Shown here piece by piece: positions 35,748 to 43,950 of a stretch of DNA of 64,000 nucleotides. The notes under the pieces were generated by a model. The model made no database searches. It had not been told where the DNA came from and saw nothing but the letters and a program-made list of their open reading frames with translations. The DNA is from Pseudomonas alkylphenolica (lineage in GTDB: Bacteria > Pseudomonadota > Gammaproteobacteria > Pseudomonadales > Pseudomonadaceae), in assembly GCF_004025535.1 (NCBI RefSeq), contig NZ_QJRG01000049.1, forward strand, positions 631,517 to 695,516, in the 5' to 3' direction. Each line of letters begins with the position of its first letter. The stretch's first letter is position 1. The position numbers and the translations under genes are program-made.

Positions 35748-36752
35748 GGATTTTCCTCTCGCTTTTTGTTGTTGTCGTTTTTCAACGTACAACCGCTGCG
35801 ATTCGGACTTATGCGCGAGTTGATGTTTTAACATCAGGCGCAGCATCTGCAGCATGGGGTCGACGCGTTGGGGGGGAACGGCCGCCGCAGGCGCGTCGTC
35901 ATGGCTGACGCGCGCGGCTTGCTGACTGATATGGGTCGCCAGTTCCTGGGCGCCGCTGAGCATTGCGCTGGCTTCGGGCAGGTGGAACAGATGCAACTGT
36001 TCCGTGCGTTCGCCCGCCCAGGTGGTGAAGGTGGCGGCGCGTTGCCAGTGCATGCCCGAGAGCAGGGCAAACACTTTGCGCTCAGCCGAACGGCACAGGC
36101 GGTCGAAGAACTCGCCCAGGTGCGGGGCGCGCAAGCCGTCTTCGTAAGGCAGCCACAGCACCTTGCCGCGATTGCTGACGGCGCGTAGCACGCCGTGGCT
36201 GAGCTTGCCCTGGGCATTGCGTGCGCCGTAGTCGTCGATCCAGTGGATCTCGCCGTTCTGCGTGCGGGCCTGTTCGAGGATGTCCCGGTAGGTGCTGCGG
36301 TACCAGCGCTGCACTGACAGCGATGCCTTGGCAATGCGCTTGGCCGGGCGCTCGGCATTCAGTTGCCAGCGTTGCAGGTAGTGGGCGGCGGTGCGCTCCG
36401 GCAGGTCGATAGCGTGCAGACGCTTGACCAGGGCCTGCATTGCTTCCAGTTGCCAGAGCAAAAACGGTAACTGGTGGTGCTCCGGCGCTGTGCTGACCAG
36501 CAACAGATAGACGTGTTGCTCCTGCTCGGCCGAGAGACTGCGGCCTTCACCTTGCTTGCGCCCGCGCTCGCGGACCGGCACGGCACTCCAGCCGCCGGCT
36601 TGCCAGGCCTTGTAGGCGGCGATGATGGTCGGCGATGAAAGACCGGTGTCCAGGCTGATGGCCTTGAGCGTGCTACCGCCGATGCGCAGTTGCACGGCAC
36701 GCAAGCGGAGCTGGTTGATCTGCGCAACGGAGAGCGGATTGCCGTGGGGCAC
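34848..36752 (-). CDS. IS630-like HTH protein fused in frame to CysD
   Basis: One uninterrupted frame of 634 codons. Residues 1-335 resemble an IS630-type transposase relative: winged HTH GGSTLKAISLDTGLSSPTIIAAYKAW (about 24-50), a second HTH region around ERTAAHYLQRW, and a DDE-like stretch EIHWIDDYGARN...GKVLWLPYEDG. The rest is a complete CysD. A strong internal RBS and Met at 35747 mean that CysD alone can also be made. The N-terminal part could be a domesticated regulator of the divergent cysQ/cysD promoters. A fusion protein, a read-in, or both are possible. Confidence 0.7.
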   Translation of the reverse strand: MPHGNPLSVAQINQLRLRAVQLRIGGSTLKAISLDTGLSSPTIIAAYKAWQAGGWSAVPVRERGRKQGEGRSLSAEQEQHVYLLLVSTAPEHHQLPFLLWQLEAMQALVKRLHAIDLPERTAAHYLQRWQLNAERPAKRIAKASLSVQRWYRSTYRDILEQARTQNGEIHWIDDYGARNAQGKLSHGVLRAVSNRGKVLWLPYEDGLRAPHLGEFFDRLCRSAERKVFALLSGMHWQRAATFTTWAGERTEQLHLFHLPEASAMLSGAQELATHISQQAARVSHDDAPAAAVPPQRVDPMLQMLRLMLKHQLAHKSESQRLYVEKRQQQKARGKSMTLTHLQRLEAESIQAMREVVAEADNPVMLYSIGKDSAVMLHLAMKAFYPAKPPFPLLHVDTTWKFQEMYRFRDQMVAKLNVDLLTHTNPEGIEMGISPFKHGSQIHTDIMKTEGLKQALDHYGFDAAFGGARRDEEKSRAKERIFSFRSDQHRWDPKNQRPELWHLYNTRKHKGESIRVFPLSNWTELDIWQYIHLENIPIVPLYFAAPRPVVERDGMLIMVDDERMPLNPGEVPMIRNVRFRTLGCYPLTGAVESEADTLPKIIQEMLLTRTSERQGRMIDHDAAASMEKKKQEGYF

Positions 36753-36831
36753 AGGAACTCCTGTTAAACATCCAATTGCTGAGTGGCGGTGGCGTGGATG
36801 TAGGTACTGTTCCCGGATCGGTAAAACGGCG

Positions 36832-36849
36832 CATAGGCCGAACGGACCA
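36832..36849 (-). promoter_or_regulatory. Steroid-regulon box, copy 8 (toward HTH-CysD/sulfotransferase operon)
   Basis: Minus strand TGGTCC-GTT-CGGCCTATG, 12 of 15 defined positions. It lies 80 bp upstream of the fused ORF, like the other copies (59-126 bp), and AACAGT starts 20 nt downstream. A much weaker forward copy (TACTGT-TCC-CGGATCGGT, 36805-36822) points to cysQ. This would put PAPS formation under steroid control. Confidence 0.5.
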
Positions 36850-36877
36850 GATCAAGAACAAAAACAGGAGAAATTCC

Positions 36878-37642
36878 ATGAACGAATCAATGACGGTTCT
36901 GCTTGAAGACGTCATCGCCATTGCGCGCGCCGCGGGCGAACAGGTGATGGCGGTGTACCGCTCGGATTTTGAAGTGCGCGGCAAGGTCGATGCCTCGCCG
37001 GTAACCGAGGCTGACGAGCGCGCCGAAGCGTTGATCCTGCAAGCCCTGGCGGCACGCACGCCACAGATCCCGGTGATCTCCGAAGAGGCCGCTGCTGCCG
37101 GCCAGGTGCCCGATGTGGGCCAGCACTTCTGGCTGGTGGATCCATTGGACGGGACCAAGGAGTTCATCCATCGCAATGGTGAATTCACCGTCAACATCGC
37201 CTTGATCGATCAGGGCGAACCGGTGCTGGGGGTGGTGTTGGCGCCTGCGCTGGGCCGGATGTTTGCCGGAGCGCGTGGTTGCGGGGCCTTTATCGAAGAG
37301 GCTGGCATACGTCAGCCCATTCGCTGCCGGACCGTGTCGGAGGAGGGGCTGGATGTGGTCGCCAGCCGCTCCCATGGTGATGCCGAGGCACTGGACAAAT
37401 TCCTCGATGGACGCAAGGTGCGCTCACTGAAAAGCGCAGGTTCATCGCTGAAGATTTGCCTGGTGGCTGCCGGCGAAGCCGACCTTTATCCACGCCTTGG
37501 GCGCACCATGGAATGGGACATTGCTGCGGGGCATGCCGTGCTGGCTGCTGCCGGTGGGCAGATTCTCACGCTGGCCGGTGATGCGCTGGGGTATGGCAAA
37601 ACTGGTCTGGACAACCCGCATTTTTACGCACGCGGGTTGTAG
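36878..37642 (+). CDS. cysQ: 3'(2'),5'-bisphosphate nucleotidase CysQ
   Basis: Inositol-monophosphatase superfamily protein of 254 residues that removes the 3'-phosphate from PAP (and PAPS), the inhibitory by-product of sulfotransferases. Metal-binding motifs are complete: VISEEAAA, WLVDPLDGTKEFI (DPxDGTxxF) and EWDIAAGHAVL. The start at 36878 has CAGGAG seven bases upstream. Divergent from HTH-cysD across 125 bp. Since this gene completes PAPS recycling, it supports a working sulfotransfer module rather than cysteine synthesis. Confidence 0.9.
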   Translation: MNESMTVLLEDVIAIARAAGEQVMAVYRSDFEVRGKVDASPVTEADERAEALILQALAARTPQIPVISEEAAAAGQVPDVGQHFWLVDPLDGTKEFIHRNGEFTVNIALIDQGEPVLGVVLAPALGRMFAGARGCGAFIEEAGIRQPIRCRTVSEEGLDVVASRSHGDAEALDKFLDGRKVRSLKSAGSSLKICLVAAGEADLYPRLGRTMEWDIAAGHAVLAAAGGQILTLAGDALGYGKTGLDNPHFYARGL

Positions 37643-37773
37643 CCGGGCGCGGGGCACGGTCGATGCTGCGCAAATGTACGGCTAAAGTGTAGGTAGCGTT
37701 GGTGAGGCTGTCTGGGCCGCCGACCTTCAAGGACGTTGAAATCGTTGCTGTCTACACTGGGCGAGCCTCTTCT

Positions 37774-39222
37774 ATGAATGCAGCGTCATTCTGGTCCAGA
37801 TACCTGCCTGTTCGAGGAGGCGCGCCAATTGCTGCTGGCGAGCAGTTCGACCTGCTGCGCGGGTTCTCGATCATCAGCCTGCTGATCATCGGTGCCGTTG
37901 CCATTGGCCTGGGGTCGTTGTCGACGCGTTTCCTGATGACGGAAAGCCTGGAACGCGATGCCTTGCTGTCCGCCCAATTCATCCAGGCGGTTGCCATTGG
38001 TGAAATTCGTCATCACGACCTCTCCGGCATGCAGATGGGGGCGGTGCTGGCGCCGTCGGTGTACGGCATGTTGAATGATGAGACGGCACGTAACCGGGGG
38101 CGCGCACGCTCCGAGTTTCTCGACCACCTGGCGCACCTGCCGGATATTCTGTTGGCAACCATCTACTCGCCCGAGCGGGTGGTGGTCTGGTCAACCAATC
38201 CGGCGCTGGTCGGGCGCAAGATCGAGGGGGATACGGCGCTGGACGCTGCCTTTACTTCCGGGGGGCGGGTTTCGGCGCGGTACAACGAAGTTCAGGACGG
38301 GCGCATCGAGCAGCAGTTCATCCACCCGCCAGAAGAGTTCTTTATCGAGAACTACATTCCCTTGATTGACGAGCAAGGCAATGTCCTGGCGATGGTTGAA
38401 ATTTACAAAGAGCCCGTGGACTTGATCGAGCGGGTCAATCGTGGCTTTCGCTTGATCTGGATGGCGACCGCGCTGGGCGGCCTGGCGATTTACTTCGGGC
38501 TTTTCTGGATCGTCTGGCGCGCATCGAAGTTGCTGGCGTCCCAGCAGGATCAACTGGTGGCCAACAAGACCTATGGCGGTCTGGTCGAAATGTCGACGGC
38601 GGTGGCGCACAGTATGCGCAATCCCCTGGCAAACATCCGTACCAGTGCCGAACTGGCGGCCAGCATGGAAGGGCAGCCGGCCGGTAAAAACATTGCCGAT
38701 ATTGTCGCTCAGGTTGACCGCATGTCGATCTGGGTCAGGGACCTGTTGCTGTGTCTGCGACCGTTAAAGGGGGAGTCGGAGCAGGTCGACCTGATCGGTG
38801 CGGTGCATGCGGTATTGAGTTCCTTCGAACAGCAACTGACCGGCTCGAAAGTCCAGGTGGCGTTCGTGTCCGGGCCAATGCCGCTGGTGGTGAGTCATCA
38901 ACTGCTGCTCGCCCAGGTGCTTAACAGTGTGATCGCCAATGCCATCGAGGCGATGCCCGAGGGGGGGCGGCTGGATATCAGCACCGCACTGTCCGCTGAT
39001 GGGAAAACGCTCAACCTGTCGATCAACGACACCGGTAAAGGCATGACCCGCCAGCAGGAGATGATGGCGTTCAAATCGTTCTACACCACCAAACTGGGCG
39101 GGTTGGGCATCGGCTTGATCATGGTCAGGCAGATCATGGAACGCTTTGGCGGCGAGGTCAGCCTCAGCAGCCAGGAACAGGCGGGGACCCGTGTTTGCCT
39201 GAGCTTCAGGGTCGCGGGCTGA
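37774..39222 (+). CDS. Orphan sensor histidine kinase
   Basis: Membrane kinase of 482 residues. Two transmembrane segments (about 28-50 and 221-243) frame a periplasmic sensor of about 170 residues. The H-box is VAHSMRNPLANIRTSAEL (His about 284), followed by N box NSVIANAIEAMPEGG, G1 INDTGKGM and G2 GGLGIGLIMV. No response regulator is adjacent, so the partner is unknown. The start is uncertain: a GTG/ATG further upstream near 37699 keeps the frame open, and no clear RBS precedes 37774. Confidence 0.82.
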   Translation: MNAASFWSRYLPVRGGAPIAAGEQFDLLRGFSIISLLIIGAVAIGLGSLSTRFLMTESLERDALLSAQFIQAVAIGEIRHHDLSGMQMGAVLAPSVYGMLNDETARNRGRARSEFLDHLAHLPDILLATIYSPERVVVWSTNPALVGRKIEGDTALDAAFTSGGRVSARYNEVQDGRIEQQFIHPPEEFFIENYIPLIDEQGNVLAMVEIYKEPVDLIERVNRGFRLIWMATALGGLAIYFGLFWIVWRASKLLASQQDQLVANKTYGGLVEMSTAVAHSMRNPLANIRTSAELAASMEGQPAGKNIADIVAQVDRMSIWVRDLLLCLRPLKGESEQVDLIGAVHAVLSSFEQQLTGSKVQVAFVSGPMPLVVSHQLLLAQVLNSVIANAIEAMPEGGRLDISTALSADGKTLNLSINDTGKGMTRQQEMMAFKSFYTTKLGGLGIGLIMVRQIMERFGGEVSLSSQEQAGTRVCLSFRVAG

Positions 39223-39232
39223 GCACCTGCGG

Positions 39233-39670
39233 TTAAACCGGGTCAGCCGACATGGGGTTTACAACAGACCGGTTTGAGAGGGATTCGATGATCCGGCACT
39301 CTTCGATCACCCCACCCTGGCAGCAGGCGATCAACCGCGTCAGCTCGTTCTCCAGGCCTTGCAGGTCACGGATGCGCTCCCTTACTTGAGCCAGCTGGTG
39401 TTCGACTTTTGCATCGACTGCCGCGCAGGAGTGCGCCTTGCGATCAGCCAGGCCAAGCAGTTCGCGTACATCATCAAGGCTGAATCCCAGCCCGCGACTG
39501 CGGCGGATGAACAACAGGCGATCGCGCTCGACTTCCGTGTAGAGGCGGTAACCTGCGGGCGTTCGGGTAGCTGAAGGCAGCAAACCCTGCTGTTCGTAGT
39601 ATCGGATGGTCACGGCCTTGGTGTCGGTGGCCTTGGCCAACTGACCCACGGTGTAGTTCGACCCCGTCAT
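39233..39670 (-). CDS. MerR-family heavy-metal regulator (CadR/ZntR/PbrR-like)
   Basis: Regulator of 145 residues: N-terminal HTH YTVGQLAKATDTKAVTIRYYEQQGLLP, TPAGYRLY, dimerisation helix, and metal-binding Cys residues at KAHSC (about 79) and in the loop CCQGGVIEEC (about 114-123), the pattern of Cd/Zn/Pb sensors. Divergent from the CDF exporter; its operator fits the 39676-39706 promoter. The ATG at 39670 lies directly next to that promoter. Confidence 0.88.
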   Translation of the reverse strand: MTGSNYTVGQLAKATDTKAVTIRYYEQQGLLPSATRTPAGYRLYTEVERDRLLFIRRSRGLGFSLDDVRELLGLADRKAHSCAAVDAKVEHQLAQVRERIRDLQGLENELTRLIACCQGGVIEECRIIESLSNRSVVNPMSADPV

Positions 39671-39675
39671 GGTGC

Positions 39676-39706
39676 TTGACCTTATAGCTGCTAGAACCTT
39701 CATGCT
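39676..39706 (+). promoter_or_regulatory. MerR-type promoter with 19-bp spacer
   Basis: TTGACC at 39676-39681 and CATGCT at 39701-39706 with a 19-bp spacer, longer than normal, as needed for MerR-type twisting activation. The spacer carries an imperfect dyad (CTTATAGC-T-GCTAGAAC). It drives the exporter gene. Confidence 0.7.
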
Positions 39707-39737
39707 AGCGCAATCGATCATGCCGGAGGGTGGGAAA

Positions 39738-40568
39738 ATGGACAGCTGTTGCGAAAACAAAGCCGGAGAACTGGCGCAGCTGCGCGCCCGACAAAGCCGC
39801 ATTCTCTATATCGTTCTGGCCATCAATGCGCTGATGTTCGTGGTGGAGTTTGCCGCGGGCCTGATTGCCGGCTCCACGGCGCTGCTGGGTGACTCGCTCG
39901 ACATGTTTGGCGATGCCTCGGTTTACGCGGTGACGCTGTTCGTGTTGCACCGCAGTGTTCGCGCGCGCGCCGGGGCGGCCTTGTTCAAAGGGGGCTTCAT
40001 GTTGCTCTTTGGCCTGGTGGTGGTCGCGGATGCGGTTCGCAAGCTGATCCTGCAAGAAGTGCCGGCAGCCGACTGGATGGGCGTGGTCGGGCTGATCGCC
40101 CTGGCCGCCAACGGCATCTGCTTCTACCTGCTGTTCAGCCACCGCAGTGACGACTTGAACATGCGCTCGACCTGGCTGTGTTCACGCAACGACCTGATTG
40201 CCAACACCAGCGTGATCATCGCCGCCGTGCTGGTCGCCCTGACCGGTAGCCTGTGGCCTGATATCGCCGTGGGCCTGGCGATTGCCGCATTGTTCCTGCA
40301 TTCCGCCGGACAGGTCCTTCGCGAAGCCTGGCATGAGTGGACGCGCAACCCGCAGCCTGAAATGGTCGCCGAACCCGCTGAATGCTGTGCAGCGCCAGCG
40401 ACTGAGCCTGGCGCTGCCTGCTGCGCCCCGGCTTCCGCCGCTGGTGCGACGTGCGCAGGGGCAAAGCCTGTGCTGGTAAATCTCTGTGAGCCCGGACAAT
40501 CCCCGGCAGCGCCGACTGAGATCAAGTCGTGCTGTGGGTCCAAGGACGGTAATGATGCGACCAATTGA
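39738..40568 (+). CDS. Cation diffusion facilitator-like exporter with Cys-rich tail
   Basis: 276 residues. The membrane part has about six helices: YIVLAINALMFVVEFAAGLIAGSTALLGDSLDMFGDASVYAV holds the CDF motif with Asp residues in helix 2, and helix 5 has NDLIANTSVII. Instead of the usual cytoplasmic metal-binding domain there is a tail with many Cys pairs (ECCAAP, AACCAP, CAGAK, SCCGSK), and the N-terminus has DSCC. This points to a soft metal such as Cd, Pb or Hg. Start at 39738 with GGAGGG upstream; overlaps dsbB. Confidence 0.82.
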   Translation: MDSCCENKAGELAQLRARQSRILYIVLAINALMFVVEFAAGLIAGSTALLGDSLDMFGDASVYAVTLFVLHRSVRARAGAALFKGGFMLLFGLVVVADAVRKLILQEVPAADWMGVVGLIALAANGICFYLLFSHRSDDLNMRSTWLCSRNDLIANTSVIIAAVLVALTGSLWPDIAVGLAIAALFLHSAGQVLREAWHEWTRNPQPEMVAEPAECCAAPATEPGAACCAPASAAGATCAGAKPVLVNLCEPGQSPAAPTEIKSCCGSKDGNDATN

Positions 40569-40998
40569 CCACGGTGCTACCACCGGTCCCTGGGGGTTGT
40601 TGCTGCTGGCCTGGCTGCTTGCGATGGGGGCCTCGCTAGCGGTGCTGTTCATTGGTGAGGTGATGGGCCAGCAGCCTTGCGTGCTGTGCTGGTTCCAGCG
40701 AGCCTTCATGTTCCCGCTTGCGATCATTTTGGCCATTGCTTGCTACCGCTCGGATTATGCGGTCTGGCGTTATGCGTTGCCGCTCGCAATCGCTGGCGGC
40801 ATGGTCGCATTGGGGCACAGCCTGCTTTATGCAGGGTTGCTTCCACAGCCCATTGTGCCGTGTACGGCGACCGGCCCCTCCTGCACTGACGCGGGCATGA
40901 CGCTGTTTGGCGTTGTTCCGCTGCCACTGTTGGCACTGGCTGTCTTTGTCTGCATTTCAATCCTGTTGCTTATCATCCGTCGGAGCGCCACCCCATGA
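40555..40998 (+). CDS. Disulfide bond formation protein DsbB-like
   Basis: 147 residues with four transmembrane helices. The first periplasmic Cys pair is in GQQPCVLCWFQRA (CxxC as in DsbB), the second pair in VPCTATGPSC. It would re-oxidise the DsbA-like protein encoded next, passing electrons to quinone. It overlaps the exporter gene by 14 bases, so it belongs to the metal operon and is probably metal-induced. Confidence 0.85.
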   Translation: MRPIDHGATTGPWGLLLLAWLLAMGASLAVLFIGEVMGQQPCVLCWFQRAFMFPLAIILAIACYRSDYAVWRYALPLAIAGGMVALGHSLLYAGLLPQPIVPCTATGPSCTDAGMTLFGVVPLPLLALAVFVCISILLLIIRRSATP

Positions 40999-41663
40999 AC
41001 CGTCGTGCCCTGGTCCTGACCATCAGCATCCTCGTGCTGGCTGCCTTTGGTGCCGCTGTCATGTGGTACCAGCCAACACCAGTCCCTCCTGCTCAAACCT
41101 CGACAACACATTCTGCTGAACCGCTTGCGAGAACGACGGCCAACTTGGTGCGCTTCCATTCGCCTACGTTCGGCAAGGCAAATGCCCCGGTTACCATTGT
41201 CGAGTTCTTCGATCCGTCTTGTGAGGCGTGCCGGGCTTTCTATCCTTACGTCAAAAAGATTCTCGCGGAGCATCCTGACGATGTTCGTCTGGTTCTGCGC
41301 TATACGCTGCTGCATCAGGGCTCTGAGGAAGTTGCCCGTCTGCTGGAGGCTTCGCGCAAGCAGAATCTCTACCAGCCAGTGCTGGAGGCGGTGCTGGAGG
41401 CTCAGCCAGGCTGGCATGATGACCCTCAGATCGCTAAAGCGTGGGAGGCTGCGCAAGCCACTGGTCTCGATCTGGACAAGGCCCGTTCGGACATGCAGTC
41501 TGCGGGCGTGGATGCGGCGCTCAAGGTTGACATGCAGGACGTCAAAGCCATCGGCGTGCAGGGTACACCGACGTTCTTTGTCAATGGTCAGAGCCTGAAC
41601 GAGTTCAGCCCGCAAGCGCTGCGTCAACTGGTCCGTGATGAGATCGCCAAAACCAGGGAGTGA
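40995..41663 (+). CDS. DsbA-family thioredoxin-like protein
   Basis: 222 residues: N-terminal membrane anchor (ALVLTISILVLAAFGAAVMW), then a thioredoxin/DsbA-like fold (Thioredoxin_4 type) with the redox motif DPSCEACRAFYPYV and cis-Pro loop GVQGTPTFFVNGQ. The CEAC sequence differs from the CPHC of classical DsbA. Its start overlaps the dsbB stop (ATGA). Forms an oxidase pair with the DsbB-like protein. Confidence 0.85.
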   Translation: MNRRALVLTISILVLAAFGAAVMWYQPTPVPPAQTSTTHSAEPLARTTANLVRFHSPTFGKANAPVTIVEFFDPSCEACRAFYPYVKKILAEHPDDVRLVLRYTLLHQGSEEVARLLEASRKQNLYQPVLEAVLEAQPGWHDDPQIAKAWEAAQATGLDLDKARSDMQSAGVDAALKVDMQDVKAIGVQGTPTFFVNGQSLNEFSPQALRQLVRDEIAKTRE

Positions 41664-41667
41664 TGTC

Positions 41668-42129
41668 ATGCAGTGGTTCGAGAACCGTATCCCGCCGCCC
41701 TTGGTGGCGGCGCTTTGCGCCCTGTTGATGTGGCTCGGTGCCGCGCAATGGCCGGCTGTAGAGGTGCCGCTGAGTTGGCGGTTGGGCGTCGCCCTGGTGT
41801 TGCTGGTAACCGGGGCCGGTGTCTGTTTGGCCGGTGTCACCTGCTTCCGCCAGGCGAGAACGACAGTCAATCCATTGGAGCCCGAATCGGCTTCGGTCCT
41901 GGTCACTTCAGGTGTCTATCGCCTGACCCGAAACCCCATGTACCTGGGCTTTGCATTGGTCTTGGCGGCGTGGACCGTGTTCCTGGCTTCGGCCTTCGCT
42001 TTACTGGGGGTTGTGGCGTTCGTTCTGTACATGAATCGTTTTCAGATCTTGCCGGAAGAACGCGCATTGCGACGTTTGTTTGGTGATGCCCTGGAGGACT
42101 ATTGCGCGCGCGTTCGCCGCTGGATTTGA
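41668..42129 (+). CDS. Isoprenylcysteine carboxyl methyltransferase (ICMT)-like membrane protein
   Basis: 153 residues, about four transmembrane helices, and the ICMT/PEMT signature SGVYRLTRNPMYLGFAL followed by a C-terminal PEERALRRLFGDALEDYCARVRRWI with the conserved Glu-Glu and Tyr. Bacterial members often sit in metal-resistance operons; substrate unknown. Last gene of the metal operon, followed by a hairpin (GGTAGC-CGC-GCTACC near 42139-42153) before the convergent allophanate hydrolase. Confidence 0.8.
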   Translation: MQWFENRIPPPLVAALCALLMWLGAAQWPAVEVPLSWRLGVALVLLVTGAGVCLAGVTCFRQARTTVNPLEPESASVLVTSGVYRLTRNPMYLGFALVLAAWTVFLASAFALLGVVAFVLYMNRFQILPEERALRRLFGDALEDYCARVRRWI

Positions 42130-42189
42130 GCGCGGAGCGGTAGCCGCGCTACCGATCTCGACAACGCAGCTATCGCATGTGGCCGGACG

Positions 42190-43950
42190 CTACACCTGGC
42201 TGTTCAGCCAGGCCCGCCAACCACCCCAGGCGCTGATGTCCACGGCCCCTTCAAGGCCGCTGCCCTCACAGATGAAACCGGTTTCCCAGCGTCCATCCGC
42301 CAGCTGTACTTTCCCCAGTCCCAAGGGCGCCGGGATACCTTCAAGGAATGAACCCAGTTCGTTACTCGGGATCTCCCACACCTCGACAGCAATCGCCACG
42401 CCGTCTTGCGCCCGGACCATGCCCGGACGCTTCACGGCGCCGCCGGCCAGGGCGTACAGGCGATAGTGCGGCGCGCTTTCGGTGGCCTCGATCAACCGGC
42501 CAGCGCGCTGGGTAAGCTGGCCGTTCAGCGGCAGCCCGGCCAGGTGCGCACCACAGACGACGATCCGCGAGCGGTCATTGCGTGCCGGGTGACCCACAGG
42601 CGTACCGCCCTGATAGGCATGCGAGACGCTGAGCAGGTACTGATCGGTAAAGGCGCGCCCGAACACGGTCACGCCCCACGGCAAGCCGTTTTCCATGAGC
42701 GCACTCGGCACAGCCACGGCCGCATAGTCGAGCAGGTTCATGAAGTTGGTGTAGTAGCCAAGCTCGGCGTTGCGCAGGACCGGCTCTACGTCCAGCTCTC
42801 GCAAGGTTACCGGGCGCCCGATGGTCGGGGTCAGCACGCAATCGAGGTCGGCCATGATCCGGTCGCACTCGGCCTTGAGCGTCTGCAGACGGTACTGGGC
42901 GCGGAAGGTGTCCACACCTGAGACTTCAGGAGCCTTGCGCAGCACCGCGTGGATCACCGGCAACAGCGCCTCGGGCTGGCGTTGGGCCAACGCGCCCACC
43001 ACGCTGTAGCGCTCGGCCACCCACGGGCCTTCGTAGAGCAGGCGCGCGGCTTCCAGGAAAGGAGACAGATCGATGTTCACGGCCTCGCCACCCAAGGCTT
43101 TGAGCCGTTCAACCGCGTCGGCGAACAACCCCGGGCCTTCGCTGCAGCCGAAGAATTCCAGCTGTTCGGCGGCCGGTACGCCAAACCGGAACGGTCGCAG
43201 GTCGCCGAAGCTTGCGCCCTGGTTCCAGCCCGGGTTGCTGCGGCTGTAGGCATCCGCCGGATCGACCTGTGCGATCAGTGCCAGCAGTGTGCTGGCTTCC
43301 TCGGCGGTGGCGGTAAAAGTGGTGACGCAATCGAGCGTCCGGCAGGCCGGGACCACGCCCGCCGTGGACAGCAGCCCTTTGCTGGCCTTGAGGCCCACCA
43401 GGTTGTTCAACGCCGCCGGCACCCGGCCGGAGCCGGCGGTGTCGGTACCCAGGGCGAAACTTGCCAGTCCCAGCGCGACGGTTAATGGCGAGCCGGCACT
43501 GGAGCCCCCGGACGGGTAGTCGGGGTGCACGCTGTTGCGGCACGCGCCATAGGGCGAGCGTGTGCCGTTCAGGCCGGTTGCGAACTGGTCGAGGTTGGTC
43601 TTGCCCAGCGGGATGGCACCCAGCTCGACCAGCCGTTGCACCACCGTGGCGGATTGCTCCGGCACATAGGCAAACGCCGGGCAGGCTGCGGTGGTGGGGA
43701 TGTCGGCAAGGTCGATGTTGTCCTTGATGGCGAACGGCACGCCATACAGCGGCAGGTCTTCCGGGCGACGGGCTTCAAGTGCCGCGAGGTAAGGCTCCAG
43801 CTGTTCGGCGCTGAGCAGGTGGATGAACATCCGATAGTCCGGGTTCAGCTGCTCGGCGTGCTCGCGCAGGGTCAGGATCAGCTCACGCGGGGTGGTTTCA
43901 CCGCTGAGGTAGCGGTCTTTCAGCACACTCAGGCGCAGGTCGGTGTTCAT
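42190..43950 (-). CDS. atzF: Allophanate hydrolase AtzF
   Basis: 586 residues. The amidase-signature half has the catalytic Lys in FAIKDNID (about 75), GGSSAGSP with the two Ser (about 151-156) and GTDTAGSGRVPA. The C-terminal domain of about 130 residues (VFGRAFTDQYLLSVSHAY... to GGWRAWLNSQV) is the AtzF-type second domain. Hydrolyses allophanate to ammonia and CO2, the last step after carboxylation and deimination of guanidine (or carboxylation of urea). Its start overlaps the carboxylase stop (ATGA). Confidence 0.9.
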   Translation of the reverse strand: MNTDLRLSVLKDRYLSGETTPRELILTLREHAEQLNPDYRMFIHLLSAEQLEPYLAALEARRPEDLPLYGVPFAIKDNIDLADIPTTAACPAFAYVPEQSATVVQRLVELGAIPLGKTNLDQFATGLNGTRSPYGACRNSVHPDYPSGGSSAGSPLTVALGLASFALGTDTAGSGRVPAALNNLVGLKASKGLLSTAGVVPACRTLDCVTTFTATAEEASTLLALIAQVDPADAYSRSNPGWNQGASFGDLRPFRFGVPAAEQLEFFGCSEGPGLFADAVERLKALGGEAVNIDLSPFLEAARLLYEGPWVAERYSVVGALAQRQPEALLPVIHAVLRKAPEVSGVDTFRAQYRLQTLKAECDRIMADLDCVLTPTIGRPVTLRELDVEPVLRNAELGYYTNFMNLLDYAAVAVPSALMENGLPWGVTVFGRAFTDQYLLSVSHAYQGGTPVGHPARNDRSRIVVCGAHLAGLPLNGQLTQRAGRLIEATESAPHYRLYALAGGAVKRPGMVRAQDGVAIAVEVWEIPSNELGSFLEGIPAPLGLGKVQLADGRWETGFICEGSGLEGAVDISAWGGWRAWLNSQV

